Source: Armigeres subalbatus (Eukaryota > Arthropoda > Insecta > Diptera > Culicidae). From it: a DNA stretch of 64,000 nt. A program made the position numbers and the translations under genes. Under the pieces are notes generated by a model. The model worked only from the letters and a program-made list of their open reading frames with translations. It searched no databases and was not told the origin of the DNA. This document shows positions 1-10,620 of the stretch, piece after piece. The DNA lies in NCBI RefSeq assembly GCF_024139115.2, contig NC_085139.1:254296067-254360066 (forward strand), written 5' to 3'. Positions within the stretch are counted from its first letter, which is position 1; every line of letters starts with the position of its first letter.

Positions 1-240
1 AATATTTAATATTTAATATTTAATATTTAATATTTAATATTTAATATTTAATATTTAATATTTAATATTTAATATTTAATATTTATTATTTAATATTTAA
101 TATTTAATATTAAATATTTAATATTTAATATTGATTATTTAATATTTAATATTTAATATTTAATATTCAATATTTATTATTTAATATTTTATATTGAATA
201 TATAATATTTAAAATTTACAATTTAATATTTAAAATTTAT
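1..240. repeat. AATATTT microsatellite
   Basis: A 7-bp unit, AATATTT, repeats almost perfectly for the first 90 bases. It then decays through single-base changes to about position 240. The array probably continues beyond the left edge of the window. From 241 to 355 the DNA is AT-rich with nothing recognisable. Confidence 0.95.
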
Positions 241-355
241 GATTTAACATAAAAAAACTTATCATTTCGCATTTATTATTGAACATTTTATATAAAAAAA
301 ATATCTTTCTGTAGTTTTCCATCATGCTGCATTTCGTTTTTGGATAGTGGATTTT

Positions 356-418
356 TTATTTTTATTTTTTTATTTCTTTATTAAAGAGGCTTGCAGCCCT
401 AGACTGGCTCACCTCTAA
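356..418 (-). mobile_element. Retroposed 3' tail of a non-LTR or SINE-type element
   Basis: A T-rich stretch is followed by CTTTATTAAAGAGGC and then by CAGCCCTAGACTGGC. On the minus strand this reads as a 3' terminus ending in an A-rich tail with an AATAAAG-type signal. A second, much shorter copy of the same tail (TCTTTATTAATGAGACTTT) lies at 7575-7608 with clear target-site duplications, which supports retroposition. The parent family is not identified. Confidence 0.55.
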
Positions 419-811
419 ATAGTGGAATTATGAGTTTCCATATACCTATAATCCAGTATTCGGTAAGTACTTTCGTTTCTTCTTCTCCGTCAATCATAAA
501 TGGGTTATGCCGCAGTTCTCTGCCTGTCGATATCTCAGCTGTCGCTGAATTATGGGTTGTCCCCCGGTTGAGCCTCTGATACTCGTGTCACATTAGAAAA
601 GCGCCGGCTGACAAAACTATACCTCCTGGATTCTCGTATTAAAATTTCAAGTGTCAATAACTGAAGAGGTACGGACAGATTGAAACGAAATCTACGCATA
701 CAGCTGCTAATCTGTTGTTTTATTGAACAATGTTAACGAGAATGAATGTTTACAAAATTCTAAGATAAGCTTTGAGCAGAACGACCATATAGATAATCTT
801 CTTCTTCTTCT
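419..811. other. Unassigned non-coding stretch
   Basis: No open frame, tandem repeat or recognisable element was found between the retroposed tail and the Helitron-like element. It may be the body of the same retroelement on the minus strand, but I see no coding similarity that shows this. A short CTT run lies at 799-811. Confidence 0.4.
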
Positions 812-1050
812 TCTATATACATAAAAATGAATTTCTGTCTGTCTGAAACTTATAGACTTCGAAACTACTGAACCGATCGGCGTGAAAATTTATATGCAGA
901 GGTTTTTGGGGTCGGGGAAGGTTCTTAAGATGGTTCGAGACCACTCCCTCCTTTAGAAAGGGGGGCTCCCATACAAATGAAACCGAAATTTCTGCATAAC
1001 TCGAGAACTCATCAATTTTAGGCGAAACGAAGTTTGTCGGGTCTGCTAGT
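812..1050 (+). mobile_element. Helitron-like non-autonomous element
   Basis: The element starts TCTATATAC, then AAAATGAATTTCTGTCTGTC, and ends GGGTCTGCTAGT. A 5' TC and a 3' CTRRT end (here CTAGT) are the Helitron hallmarks, and the 3' flanking base is T as expected for A/T insertion. A hairpin-like GCGAAACGAAGTTTGTCG precedes the 3' end. There is no Rep/helicase coding capacity, so it is non-autonomous. The last 30 bases are almost identical to the end of a second copy at 58791. The 5' boundary is less sure because it abuts a CTT run. Confidence 0.75.
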
Positions 1051-1179
1051 TAATAATAAATCGCTTGTGCCTTGTCGAAAAAAAATGCACTACAGCAGCG
1101 GTTCTCAACCTTTCTCTTGAGAGGTACCCCTTCGCACTTTTGCATTAATTGAGGTACTCCCACTTGAAAGTAGTCTTCC

Positions 1180-1713
1180 GTGCCTCCTGAAAAATCAATT
1201 CCGGGCGCTTTGAAGGGAGAATTCCGAGCCTCTTGTACGGACCTTCTGAATCTCTTGAAAGTAGGCTTCCGTGCCTCTTGTTGAAAGGGCTTTACATATT
1301 AAAAGGATGCTTCAAAGCCTCTTGAAAGTACGCTTCCGAGCTTCTTGAAGTTAAGATTACGAGCTTCTTGAAAAAAAGGTTACGATCCTCTAGAAAAAAG
1401 ATTTCCGAGCCTTTAAAAAGAAACCTTTTGAGCTGCTTGAAAGGAGTCTTCCGAGATTTTTTAAAGGAGCCTTCTGAACCCTCACAAATAGAGGCTTCCG
1501 AGCCTCTTAAAAATAGGCTTCAGGGCCTCTTAAAAGGATGCTTCCAGGCTTCCGAACCTTTTGTAAAGAGCTTTCTGAGCCTTTTGAAAAGAACCTTCCG
1601 AATTGGAAGGAGCCTTTTGAGCTTTTTGAAAGAAGGCTTCTGAACCTTTTGAAAAGAGGCTTTCAGGCCTCCTAGCACGAGGCTTCCGGGCATCTTGAAA
1701 GGAGGCTTCCGGG
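1180..1713. repeat. Degenerate minisatellite, CTTCCGAGCCTCTTGAAA type
   Basis: Variants of GGCTTCCGAGCCTCTTGAAA recur about every 25-30 bases with many substitutions and spacing changes. The short open frames on both strands here are by-products of the repeat. Confidence 0.75.
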
Positions 1714-1944
1714 CAATTCTTCTAGGAACTTCGCGGGGCATTCCTCTCGGAACTCTTCCTTTAATTCCTACGGGATTACTTCCAGGAAATTTTCCGGGAA
1801 TACCTCCAAACATTCAATAGCGAAATCATCCAGCATTCCAATCTGGAATTCTTTTGGCAATTACTTCAGAATATCCTTCAAGAAATCCTCTAGAAATATC
1901 TTCATGAATTTCTCCTGGAATTCGTCCAAGTATTTCCCCAGAAA
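1714..1944. repeat. Degenerate 24-bp-type repeat (left of SINE)
   Basis: Loose repeats of GGAATTCCTC and GGAACTTC motifs belong to the same family as the well-preserved arrays further right. The Feilai SINE inserted into this block: the 13-bp flank at 1932-1944 is duplicated at 2230-2242. Confidence 0.7.
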
Positions 1945-2229
1945 GGGCCCTCCTTAGCCGTGCGGTAAGACGCGCAGCTACAAAGCAAGACCATGCTGAG
2001 GGTGGCTGGGTTCGATTCCCGGTGCCGGTCTAGGCAATTTTCGGATTGGAAATTGTCTCGACTTCCCTGGGCATAAAAGTATCATCGTGTTAGCCTCATG
2101 ATATACGAATGCAAAAATGGTAACTTGGCTTAGAAACCTCGCAGTTGATAACTGTGGAAGTGCTTAATGAACACTAAGCTGCGAGGCGGCTCTGTCCCAG
2201 TGTGGGGATGTAATGCCAATAAGAAGAAG
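1945..2229 (+). mobile_element. Feilai-like tRNA-derived SINE, copy 1
   Basis: The element begins GGGCCCTCCTTAGCCGTGCG, has internal RNA polymerase III promoter boxes and ends with an AAGAAG-type tail. It is flanked by a perfect 13-bp target-site duplication, ATTTCCCCAGAAA, at 1932-1944 and 2230-2242. That proves retroposition into an existing degenerate satellite. Near-identical copies lie at 34664 and 59451, with a minus-strand fragment at 46711. The structure matches the Feilai SINE family of Aedes; the family name is from memory. Confidence 0.88.
1955..2019 (+). promoter_or_regulatory. Internal pol III promoter (A and B boxes) of SINE copy 1
   Basis: The A box TAGCCGTGCGG is at 1955-1965 and the B box GGTTCGATTCC at 2009-2019. 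Both fit the tRNA-type consensus, and their spacing of about 43 bases is normal for a tRNA-derived promoter. The same pair is present in the SINE copies at 34664 and 59451. Confidence 0.8.
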
Positions 2230-3171
2230 ATTTCCCCAGAAATTCTTACAGGTATTTTTTCGGGAGTTTCTTCAGGTACTTCTCCAGGAATTTCTCCGGG
2301 AGATTTTCCGCGGAAGTGTACTAGAATTCCTTCCGGACTTCACTCGGAATTTACTCGGATGTCTGCCAAGAGTTCTTGCAGAAATTTCTTCCAAACAATC
2401 CGCAGAGATTTTCTTCAGCAATTAATCTGGGAATACTTTCAGGATTTCATCTGGGAATTTCTGCATTCATTCCTCCTGGTATTTTTCTGGGAATTCCTTC
2501 ATATATTCTTTTGGAAATTTCTTTAGGAACTTCTCTAAGAATTATTTCAGGACTTCTATGTGGGAATTCCTCCGGAAGTGCTTATGGGAGTTCCTCCGGG
2601 AGTTTTTCCAGGAGTTATTCCAAGAAATTCTCCGGTAATACCTCCAGGAACTTTACACGGAATTCCTGAACGATATTTAGCAGGAATTTCACGGGAAATA
2701 GGATTTTGGAAGTTCCTTCAGAAACATATTTTCTCTTCCTCTAGGGTATTCCACCGGATGTTCCTCTGAAGTTCCACCAGTAGTTCCTTCGGGAATTCAA
2801 TCAGGCTTTCTTCCAGGAATTCATTTAGAATTTCTTTAGGCATTTATCTACAAATTCCTCCAGAAGTTCCTCGGAGAATTTCTCTGGGAGTTCTTACGGG
2901 AATTCCTCCGGGAGGTTCTTTTAAGAATTCTTCCAGGAGTTCCTCCTGGAATTTTTACGGAAGTTCCTTTGGGAGTTCATCCTAGAATTTTTACGAGAGT
3001 TCCTTCATGATTTCCTACGGAAATTCTTCCTGTAGTTCTTCAATAAATTCCTCCAAAAGTTCCACCGGCAGCTCCTCCGAGAATTCCTCTAATAATTTCT
3101 CCGGAAATTCCTATACAAAATCCCAGGAGTTCCTCCGGAAATTACTCTGGGAGTTCCTCCGGAAGTTCCTT
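2230..3171 (+). repeat. Degenerate 24-bp repeat, plus orientation
   Basis: GGAATTCCTCCGGGAGTTCC-like units repeat with heavy divergence. Read on the plus strand, the TTCCTCC half predominates. Open frames of 70-119 codons here are repeat artefacts. Confidence 0.8.
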
Positions 3172-3947
3172 TTCAGAGAAACACCCAGAGAAACTGCAGG
3201 TGAAACTCCCGGAGGGATTCTCGTAGAAACTGCTGGTGGATCTCCCGGAGGAATTCCCGAAGGAACTGCCGGAGGAGCTCCCGTAAGATCTCCCGTAAGA
3301 ACTCCCGGAGGAATTTCAGGAGGAACTCCTAGAAAAATTCCTAGAGGACTTCCCGGATGAGCTCCCAGAGAAACTATCGGAAGAACTTCGGGAGGAATTG
3401 CGAGCCGAATTTCTGAAGAAAGCTTTAATGATTTCCTGAAAAAAGCCTGAATAATTTCCTGGAATAGCTTCTGGTGGAATTCCCGGAGGAATTTCCGGAG
3501 AAACTCTCGGATGAATTGCTGGTGGAATTCCCGGAGGAACTCTCGAAGAAATTTTCTGGAAGAATTTATGAAGAAACTCCCGATGGAATTTTCAAAGGAA
3601 CCCTGGGGAAACTACCAGAAGGAAACAAGAGAATTCATTCTCTAGACAAATCTCGTCTAGCTGAAACCTTTGTTGGGGTTTGTAGCTGGACCATCATCAT
3701 CATCAGAGGACCTCCCGGAGAATTCCCTGAGGAGCTCGCAGAGAAATTCTCGGAGGAGCTTCTGGTGGAAAATCTATATAAATTCCTGAAGAAGCCTAAA
3801 TAAATTCCAATTCTGCCGAAATTCCCGGAAGAATTTTCAGAGGAACTGCCGATAGAACTACCGGAATAATTCTCGAAGGAAATCCTAGAGAAATTCTTGG
3901 TGGAAATGCCGGTGGAACTCCTGGAGGATCTCCCAGTGGAAATCTTG
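3172..3947 (-). repeat. Degenerate 24-bp repeat, inverted orientation
   Basis: At about 3172 the motif switches to its reverse complement (GGAGGAATTCCCGGAGGAAC-like units) and stays so until about 3947, where it flips back. About 85 bases around 3620-3706, containing a CATCATCATCATC run, do not fit the repeat and may be a small insertion. Confidence 0.75.
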
Positions 3948-4150
3948 AAGTTTCCACCGGAATTCTTTCAGGATTTCATTGCGAATTAATCTAGGAACTC
4001 CTCCGAAAATTCCATTGTTGATTTCATTTTCGGTATAATTTCTGTATAAATTTCCGGTGGAATTCCTGGAGAAATTCTTTGAAATTTTCACAAGAAATTA
4101 TTCGAAACAGTTCACGGAAAATTTTATAGAATTTACACAAGAAATTCGAA
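3948..4150 (+). repeat. Degenerate 24-bp repeat, plus orientation (short block)
   Basis: Short, poorly preserved TTCCGGTGGAATTCCTGGAG-like units mark the return to plus orientation before non-repeat DNA begins. Confidence 0.55.
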
Positions 4151-4739
4151 GATTTTTCGGCCCCCCCCCCCCTTCTCGAAATCCTGGCTACGCCCATGAT
4201 TTGCTAATTTTCGAACTGTCACTTTTAAGTTTAATTCTCCAAATGAGACAGACCCAGAGATTGCCAAAGGATGAAATGCTAGGCTACATCCTACATGTGG
4301 AATTAGGTATGTGTATTGTGTATCCGGAATAAATTTATACCGCTTTTAATACCGAAGTTGGATTTTTCTCCAGATACACGCAATTTACCTAACTCCGGAA
4401 GTATTGCGCTGGATTCGCCTAAAGATGCGCTAAACAACGCATCCATTAGTTTGACAGATAAAACTTCGGAAGAAAGTTCGGTTCGGAAGTCCGGACTTCC
4501 GAATTCTAAGTTGGTGCTACGCCGACAATAGGTGTGAGTAAAGCAATGAATCAACGAGCAAATGCCTTGTAATCTTTGTGTGTTTGTGTTGAAAAGTGAA
4601 AGATGGCTTTATGGATTCATTCTGTAAACGCTTGTTAGCGCGGATACACGTGTCGGCAGCTTCGGAGTTTCCTGAAAAACGTGTGGCTATGACAATCAGC
4701 GCCGCACATTTTCCAGCTAAAGCTAAAGCTAAAGACTGT
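4151..4739. other. Non-coding spacer with poly-C tract
   Basis: A run of about 13 C residues near 4161-4173 is followed by CCTGGCTACGCCCATG, a motif I associate with insect transposon ends. The rest shows no domain in any frame. A short AAAGCT run near 4717-4736 lies directly before the first recognisable Ty3/gypsy residue. Confidence 0.4.
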
Positions 4740-6760
4740 ATAGCAGATGACGTGCTAATATACGGAGTTGGCGATACATTTGAAGAGGCATTAGTTAGCC
4801 ACAACCAATGTCTGGAAGCGCACCTGATCAGGCTGGAGCAAAAGAATGTAAAGCTTAATTTATCGAAACTCAAGATGTGCCAAAATTCTGTGCCAAACTT
4901 TACGAACATGTGCTCACCGATCATGGATTGATTGGTAAATTATCTGAGCCGTATCGTTAAAAATCTCAGTATCAATTTGGCCAACTTCTGAAGCTTGATA
5001 TCCAAGGAAGTGCCATGGAAGTGAACGAAGATTGAAGAAGACGAATTCACCAACGTAAAATCATTGTTTGCGGATCTTGGTAAGTACTCTGCGTTATTAC
5101 GATCCCAATCTACCACTGACAATAGATTGTGATGCCAGCTGCTACGGATTGGGTGCGGCAGTCATTCAACAGGATAGTGTTGTTGGTTTCGCATCGAGAG
5201 CCCTAACAACAGCAGAAAAAAACTACGCTCAGATTGAAAAAGAGCTACTAGCAATTTTGTTTTCCTGTCTACGATTCTACCAACTCATCGCTTAACTTTT
5301 CAAAAGGTCCTAAGTAACATTTTTTCATGAATTAATTTGATTACTGCAATCGAAAGCTTTCATGTTTTTCTATTGATTGCGCTATTCAAATTAATTCATG
5401 AAAAAAATGTTACTTAGGACCTTTTGAAAAGTTAAGCGAGAACTCATCGTCGGCAATCCGAAAGCTGTTGTCAAGACGGACCACAGACCACCAATCAACA
5501 TATTTCAAAAACCACTTTGAAAGGCTCTGCGCCGGCTAGAGCACATGCTTTTAAATTTGCAGCGATACACTCTTACGATAGTGCTTGTGAGCGGAAAAGA
5601 TAATGTCGTCGCGGACGCTCTTTCTCGAGTTCCGATGGTCAGCGAACCTGAAGATCAATATAGACAGATGAGCATCTTTAAGGTGCTTAAGCTTAAGGAA
5701 GTCTAGGACGTTAAACCGACGACTATCTACTTGAGCATTTCTCACCAGCGCCTTAGTGAAATAATCCAAGAAACGGAAAAGGTTTTTACGATGCAGACAA
5801 TCATTAAATTCGTACACCACAGTTGGCCGAGGACAGTCGATAAAATGCCCGATACGGTTCGAATATACTACAACTATCGAAACGAATTGAGTACTGTTGA
5901 TGAAGTGGTTCTCCGGTATGATAGAATAGTGGTCCCGTACGAGTTGCGTCGCAAAATGATTGACTGCTGTCATGTTAGTCATGGTGGCGTGGAAGCAACG
6001 CTGAAGCTAGCAAGAGCCAATCTTTTCTGACCTGGTATGAGCTGCCAAATAAAAGACGTGGTTAAGGAGTATACTGTTTGTGCAAAGTACGCTGCATCTC
6101 AAGCAAATACTCCAATGATGAGTCACAGTCACATACCGGTATTCCCCTTCCAAATGGCGAGTATGGATGTTTTTTCTCGCAGAGTACCGTGGGTGTAAGC
6201 AGAAATTTCTTGTCACGGTAGACCACTACTCCGATTACTTTGAGGTTGACCTTTTGGAAGATTTGACTCCGGACACCTTTATTCGAATGTGTAAAAGAAA
6301 TTTCGCTCGTCACGGTGTACCACAAACTGTCTTGACGGACAACGGCACAAATTTCATCAACCGCAAAATGACCCAGTTTACACACGATTGGGACTGAGCA
6401 CATTGAGCACATAACATCTTCACCGCATCATCAGCAGACAAATGGAAAGTTGGAAGCGGCGGTGAAATTTTCAAAGCGAATGATGAAGAAATGAGAAGAC
6501 ACAGGTGAAGATTTTTGGTTCGCCCTTCTTCATTGGCGCAATGTGCCGAATAAAATGGGTACCAGTCCAACAGCACGGCTTTTCTCGCAATCAACTCGCT
6601 GCAGTGTACCATCATCCATTGAAAATTTGCTTCCAAAGGTCGTGGAAAATGTACCTGCGGCAATCGAGAAACAGCGTAAACGTTCCAAATTCCACTTTGA
6701 TAAGAATCACGGCACGTACCAGAACTACAGGTGGGTTCTCCGGTGTTTGCTCAACTAAAT
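4740..6760 (+). pseudogene. Ty3/gypsy retrotransposon pol remnant (RT, RNase H, integrase)
   Basis: A broken pol encoding, in order: the end of a reverse transcriptase with the catalytic ADD in IADDVLIYG (near 4741-4767) and a following LNLSKLKMC segment; RNase H with IDCDASCYGLGA (near 5125-5160) and AEKNYAQIEKELLAI; the GKDNVVADALSR connection (near 5592-5630); the integrase zinc region with HVSHGG (near 5980); and an integrase core with LTDNGTNF (near 6332-6356) and NGKLEAAVK carrying the late Glu (near 6440-6465). C-terminal integrase similarity continues near 6515-6720. It is dead: several frameshifts, in-frame stops (one where a conserved Trp is expected near 6029), the second Cys of the CxxC pair replaced by Tyr, no gag or protease, and no LTRs found. 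A MITE splits RNase H. Ty3/gypsy assignment is firm; the clade is not. Confidence 0.88.
5291..5440. mobile_element. Foldback MITE inside the gypsy RNase H
   Basis: Two arms of about 47 bases, starting CTTAACTTTTCAAAAGGTCC and its reverse complement, differ by one T and enclose a loop of about 50 bases. The 9-bp sequence AACTCATCG stands immediately before (5282-5290) and after (5441-5449). Removing the insert plus one copy of the 9-mer leaves the surrounding RNase H reading frame continuous, which fixes the boundaries. The right end carries four bases (CGAG) without a partner in the left arm. A 9-bp duplication suggests a Mutator-like or hAT-like mover. No coding capacity. Confidence 0.88.
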
Positions 6761-7159
6761 CCATAACAGACAAAAGTGTGGACACCAGCAATCGTAAGCA
6801 ATCATAATATAAATTGACCACGCCGACGAATATTTTTACCACGCCGATGGCATTTTTACTGTTAAGTCATGATTTATCTAACTCCTGGCGGGAATCCTGA
6901 TCTTCAGCCAAGTTCATATGACAAGTATCTTCTTTACAATTATGCAGCATATATTCTCATTTCCAATAAAGTCTATACCCAACAAAATTAAAGTAGATTG
7001 AGAACATTTCATTAAAAATAGACTTTTTTAGTTAAAAAATGAGCCAATTCAGCTTGAATTGTTTGTGTGGGAACAACTAGATCCCTCGTTGCGCAGCGTA
7101 TACTCGGTTGAACAAAACTATATTTGTTCAAACCAAATGCACCTGACATTTAATTATTC
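6761..7159. other. AT-rich spacer, no gene seen
   Basis: Non-coding DNA between the end of the gypsy remnant and the next degenerate satellite. The first part may be gypsy 3' non-coding sequence, but no LTR or polypurine tract is recognisable. A short open frame running from 7059 is mostly satellite. Confidence 0.4.
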
Positions 7160-7416
7160 AGAAGATAAGGGAATTGTTCTTCGGGTATTCAAGGAATTGC
7201 TCCTAGAACTTCTTCGGCAGTACATACTAGAGTATTTCAGTCTGAAAATATCTCAGAACTTCATTTAAAAATTTTGTTTGGAAACTCGACAATCCTTTTT
7301 TGAAATTCTTTATGAACTAATACGTATAAATCTAGAATTTCCACAGAAACTCTTTTAGCATTTTCTTCGAAAATTTCTACTGTTAGCTCATAGGGAAATC
7401 CACTCGAAATTCATTC
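7160..7416. repeat. Degenerate 24-bp-type repeat (left flank of LINE)
   Basis: Loose GGAATTGCTCC / AGAACTTCTTC motifs. This is the left half of the site that received the LINE. The last 12 bases, CGAAATTCATTC at 7405-7416, are repeated at 15293-15304, and similar degenerate repeat resumes after that. Confidence 0.6.
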
Positions 7417-7442
7417 AAGAATTTATATAAAAATTCTTCGCA

Positions 7443-7754
7443 ATGTCTTCGTTGAATAACCACACCTCTAAGAGCATACCTGCCGCAGTGATGAACGCAG
7501 TACTTCTTCATGGAAAACTGAACGTTTGTCACGGTAATGCCCGAAGTATTTGCGCTAGAAAGTCTACCAAACTTTTTTTTTTTGTGTCTTTATTAATGAG
7601 ACTTTAAATCTACCAAACTTGATGAAGTCAAGAAATTGTTACAAAATTCCAAAGTTAGTGTGGCATGTTTTACGGAGCTACGATTGTCTCCAAAAGTGAA
7701 TGATAGTAGTATTGCCGTTCATGGGTATAAAAGTGTTCGCAACGATCGCATATA
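7443..7754 (+). pseudogene. LINE ORF2, N-terminal part of APE endonuclease
   Basis: From an ATG at 7443 the frame reads through a conserved NARSI motif, into a 34-bp insertion at 7575, and on through a FTELRL segment to a GYKSVRNDRI segment at 7752. There the large TA-flanked element interrupts it. These are N-terminal features of the APE-like endonuclease of LINEs. The frame resumes exactly at 12038. The host ORF1 and the 5' UTR are missing, so the ATG may simply be internal. Confidence 0.82.
7575..7608 (-). mobile_element. Minimal retroposed tail with 12-bp TSD
   Basis: A 34-bp insert is flanked by a perfect TCTACCAAACTT duplication at 7563-7574 and 7609-7620. Read on the minus strand it is a bare 3' tail: a CATTAATAAAGACAC signal followed by poly(A). 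It matches the tail at 356-418, so it is an extremely 5'-truncated retroposition. Confidence 0.85.
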
Positions 7755-7985
7755 CACTACCCGCCAAAAGTATGGAAGCGCAAAAATAAGTATTGCAACA
7801 CCTGCTTTGAATATTGCAACACTCCGAAAAGTTTAGCATCACTCCGGAACTAACATATTCGTGAAGATTTATCGTCGGATCCTTTACATTTAGAATGGTG
7901 GAACCTTCTATAAAATTTATCACGGCGATAAGTGCATTGCGAAAGAGGACAATTTAGCTCTTTGGAGTGCCCTGGCCACCAGGTA
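7755..7985 (+). repeat. Left terminal inverted repeat
   Basis: Starts CACTACCCGCCAAAAGTATG next to the TA target. It pairs with 11805-12035. Matches inside the arm include TAGCATCACT, CGATAAGTGCAT and CAATTTAGCTC. Identity is perfect for 49 bases and then falls with small indels. Confidence 0.85.
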
Positions 7986-8059
7986 GACCGCGGATTATCC
8001 GGATTCTGAACCACGTGTGAAGTCACCGCTTAATACATCTATTCATTCTAGCGACATGT

Positions 8060-8550
8060 CAAATGTTCATCATCTTTCGTAATCGCAATATGACAGAAAA
8101 ATCAATGGTGATTGACGCTTGCTTGACCCTTGGCGTCCTCCCAGTGGTCCTCCGGGAGTTTCGGAACATCCGGTAAAGTGGTTAAATTTTGAAATTCGTC
8201 ACAGAAAGCTGCGACTTTTTCAAAGCCGATTGTGGCAGAATTATAAGAGTAAAATTAATGCAAGCATCACTCATTGACCCCAGATGGCCTCCCAGTGGTC
8301 CTCCGCAAATTCCGGAACATCCGATGAAGTGGTCAATTTTTAAAATTCGCTCCAGGAAGCTGCGACTTTTTCTAAACGGTAGCATTGCCAGAGAAAAATC
8401 AATGCAAGCATCACTAATTGATCCCAAGTGGCCTCGTATTGTTCCTCCGGAAGATCCGGGACATCCGGTGAAGTGGCCAATTCTTGAATCTCTTCCTAAA
8501 AAGCTGCGACTTTTTCTAAGCCGATTGTGGCAAAGTTGTAAGAATTCCTC
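8060..8550 (+). repeat. 151-bp subterminal tandem repeats, left arm
   Basis: About three units recur, marked by AGCTGCGACTTTTTC near 8209, 8360 and 8504 (spacing 151 and 144). Each also holds AATGCAAGCATCACT and CATCCGGTGAAGTGG type segments. The same unit occurs as the reverse complement at 10890-11830, giving the element a nested inverted architecture. Confidence 0.85.
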
Positions 8551-9660
8551 GGGAAGTCCTTCTAGGAATTCTTGCGGAAGACTTTCCAGGAATTCCTTCG
8601 GAAGACCTTCCAGGAATTCCTTCGGAAGACCTCCCAGGAATTCCAGGAATTCATTCGGAAGTTCCTCCAGGAATTCCTTCGGAAGTTCATCCAGGAATTC
8701 CTTCGGAAGTTCATCCAGGAATTCCTTCGGAAGTTCCTCCAGGAATTCCTTCGGAAGTTCCTCCAGGAATTCCTTCGGAAGTTCCTCCAGGAATTCCTTC
8801 GGAAGTTCCTCCAGGAATTCCTTCGGAAGTTCTTCCAGAAATTTCTTCAGAAGTTCCTCCAGGAATTCCTTCGGAAGTTCCTCCAGGAATTCCTTCGGAA
8901 GTTCCTCCAGGAATTCCTTCCGAAGTTCCTCCAGGAATTCCTTCGGAAGTTCCTCCAGGAATTCCTTCGGAAGTTCCTCCAGGAATTCCTTCGGAAGTTC
9001 CTCCAGGAATTCCTTCGGAAGTTCCTCCAGGAATTCCTTCGGAAGTTCCTCCAGGAATTCCTTCGGAAGTTCCTCCAGGAATTCCTTCGGAAGTTCCTCC
9101 AGGAATTCCTTCGGAAGTTCCTCCAGGAATTCCTTCGGAAGTTCCTCCAAGAATTCCTTCGGAAGTTCCTCCAGGAATTCCTTCGGAAGTTCCTCCAGGA
9201 ATTCCTTCGGAAGTTCTTCCAGGAAATCCTTCGGAAGTTCCTCCAGGAATTCCTTCGGAAGTTCCTCCAGGAATTCCTTCGGAAGTTCCTCCAGGAATTC
9301 CTTCGGAAGTTCCTCCAGGAATTCCTCCGGAAGTTCCTCCAGGAATTCCTCCGGAAGTTCCTCCAGGAATTCCTCCGGAAGTTCCTCCAGGAATTCCTTC
9401 GGAAGTTCCTCCAGGAATTCCTTCGAAAGTTCCTCCAGGAATTCCTTCGAAAGTTCCTCCAGGAATTCCTTCGAAAGTTCCTCCAGGAATTCCTTCGAAA
9501 GTTCCTCCAGGAATTCCTTCGAAAGTTCCTCCAGGAATTCCTTCGAAAGTTCCTTCAGGAATTCCTTCGGAAGTTCCTCCAAGAATTCCTTCGGAAGCTC
9601 TTCCAGAAATTCCTCAGGAAGCTCCTCCAGAAATCTATTCGGAAGTTCCTCCAGAAATTC
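8536..9660 (+). repeat. 24-bp EcoRI-rich minisatellite inside the TA-flanked element
   Basis: About 46 units with core GGAATTCCTTCGGAAGTTCC and period 24. Variants cluster: the TTCGGAAG form dominates 8650-9310, three CTCCGGAAG units lie near 9320-9385, and a run of TTCGAAAG units covers 9420-9550. The period is a multiple of three and the unit lacks stop trinucleotides on both strands. That explains spurious open frames of 406-578 codons here. Confidence 0.97.
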
Positions 9661-10620
9661 TTTCCAGGAATTTTTCCGGAAGATCCTTCACCTTCCAGGA
9701 CTGCTTCCGAAAGTTTCTCCAGGAATTCCTCAAGAAGTTGCTCTAGGAATTCCTCAAGAAGTTCCTCCGAATTCCTCCGGAAAATTCTTTAAGAAGTTCC
9801 TCCATGAACTACTCAAGAATTTCCTACAGGAATACCTCCGGGAGTTTTTCAGGAAGTGTACCGGAAGTTTCTCCAGGAATTCCTCCAAATGTTTTTCCGT
9901 CCGTTCTTCCAAGAAATCCCCTTGAAATTTTTTGCAGGAATTCCTCCGGAAATTCCTCTGGAGTCCGAAAATTCCACTAGGACCTATTCCAGAAATCCCA
10001 AAATCTCTACATAAATAACTTTGAGAACTATACGGAAATTTCCTCTGAATTCGTTTCTAAATACACATGGAGTTCTTTTAAGCCCACCTATCTCCGATCT
10101 CCGATATTTTTTCCTGAAATTTCGCATTCTGCATTCCGCCAGAAAACCGTTTGGAAATTTTTTAGAAGTTCTTTCAGAATTCCCAGAAATCACCCAGAAA
10201 ATCGTTCACGATTTATTTTCAGGAAATACTCTTGCAATATTATAAAGAAGTTAACCTGAAAATACTCCCAGAAATGCTCCCACTTTTTCTTCCACAAGGA
10301 GGGGCTTGTATTCCACGAGGAATTCTGCCAAAAAATGACCAGGAATTTCTGCGGAAATTACGTGGAGAATTGTTCCAGATATCCCTTTATAGATTCGTTT
10401 CGAAATTCCCCCAAAAATTTCTCAAGGTATTCTCAAGAAAAATCCAGGAATAGCTCCGGGAAATTCCCCTTCCAGAAAGATTTTACGATAGAATTTTTAT
10501 GCGAATATCCGAAGGAGTTCCTAAAAGAATTCATAACGAAATTCCTGAAGGATTTTTTTAAGAACGTTCTTAAGAAATTCTCGAAGATATTCCTGATTTG
10601 AATCTGAAGAAATTTTTACA
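9661..10620 (+). repeat. Decayed continuation of the 24-bp array
   Basis: Divergence rises steadily from 9660 rightwards. The AATTCC and TTCC motifs remain but the period is lost, and beyond about 10000 only scattered motifs are visible. This looks like the older flank of an array whose left part was recently homogenised. Confidence 0.65.

Noticed and set aside
2001..2020. Possible functional tRNA gene from the B box
   Set aside because: The A and B boxes belong to a tRNA-derived SINE. No acceptor stem or anticodon arm closes, and three copies with target duplications exist.
8536..9660. Heat-shock-element arrays, from GGAAGTTCC and GGAATTCC
   Set aside because: GAA and TTC triplets are separated by one or zero bases here rather than the required two, so the pattern is not a proper heat-shock element.
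8182..9925. 466-, 578- and 406-codon frames in the TA-flanked element, considered as a possible transposase
   Set aside because: They are translations of the 24-bp and 151-bp repeats. No DDE/D motif, helix-turn-helix or zinc-binding pattern is present.
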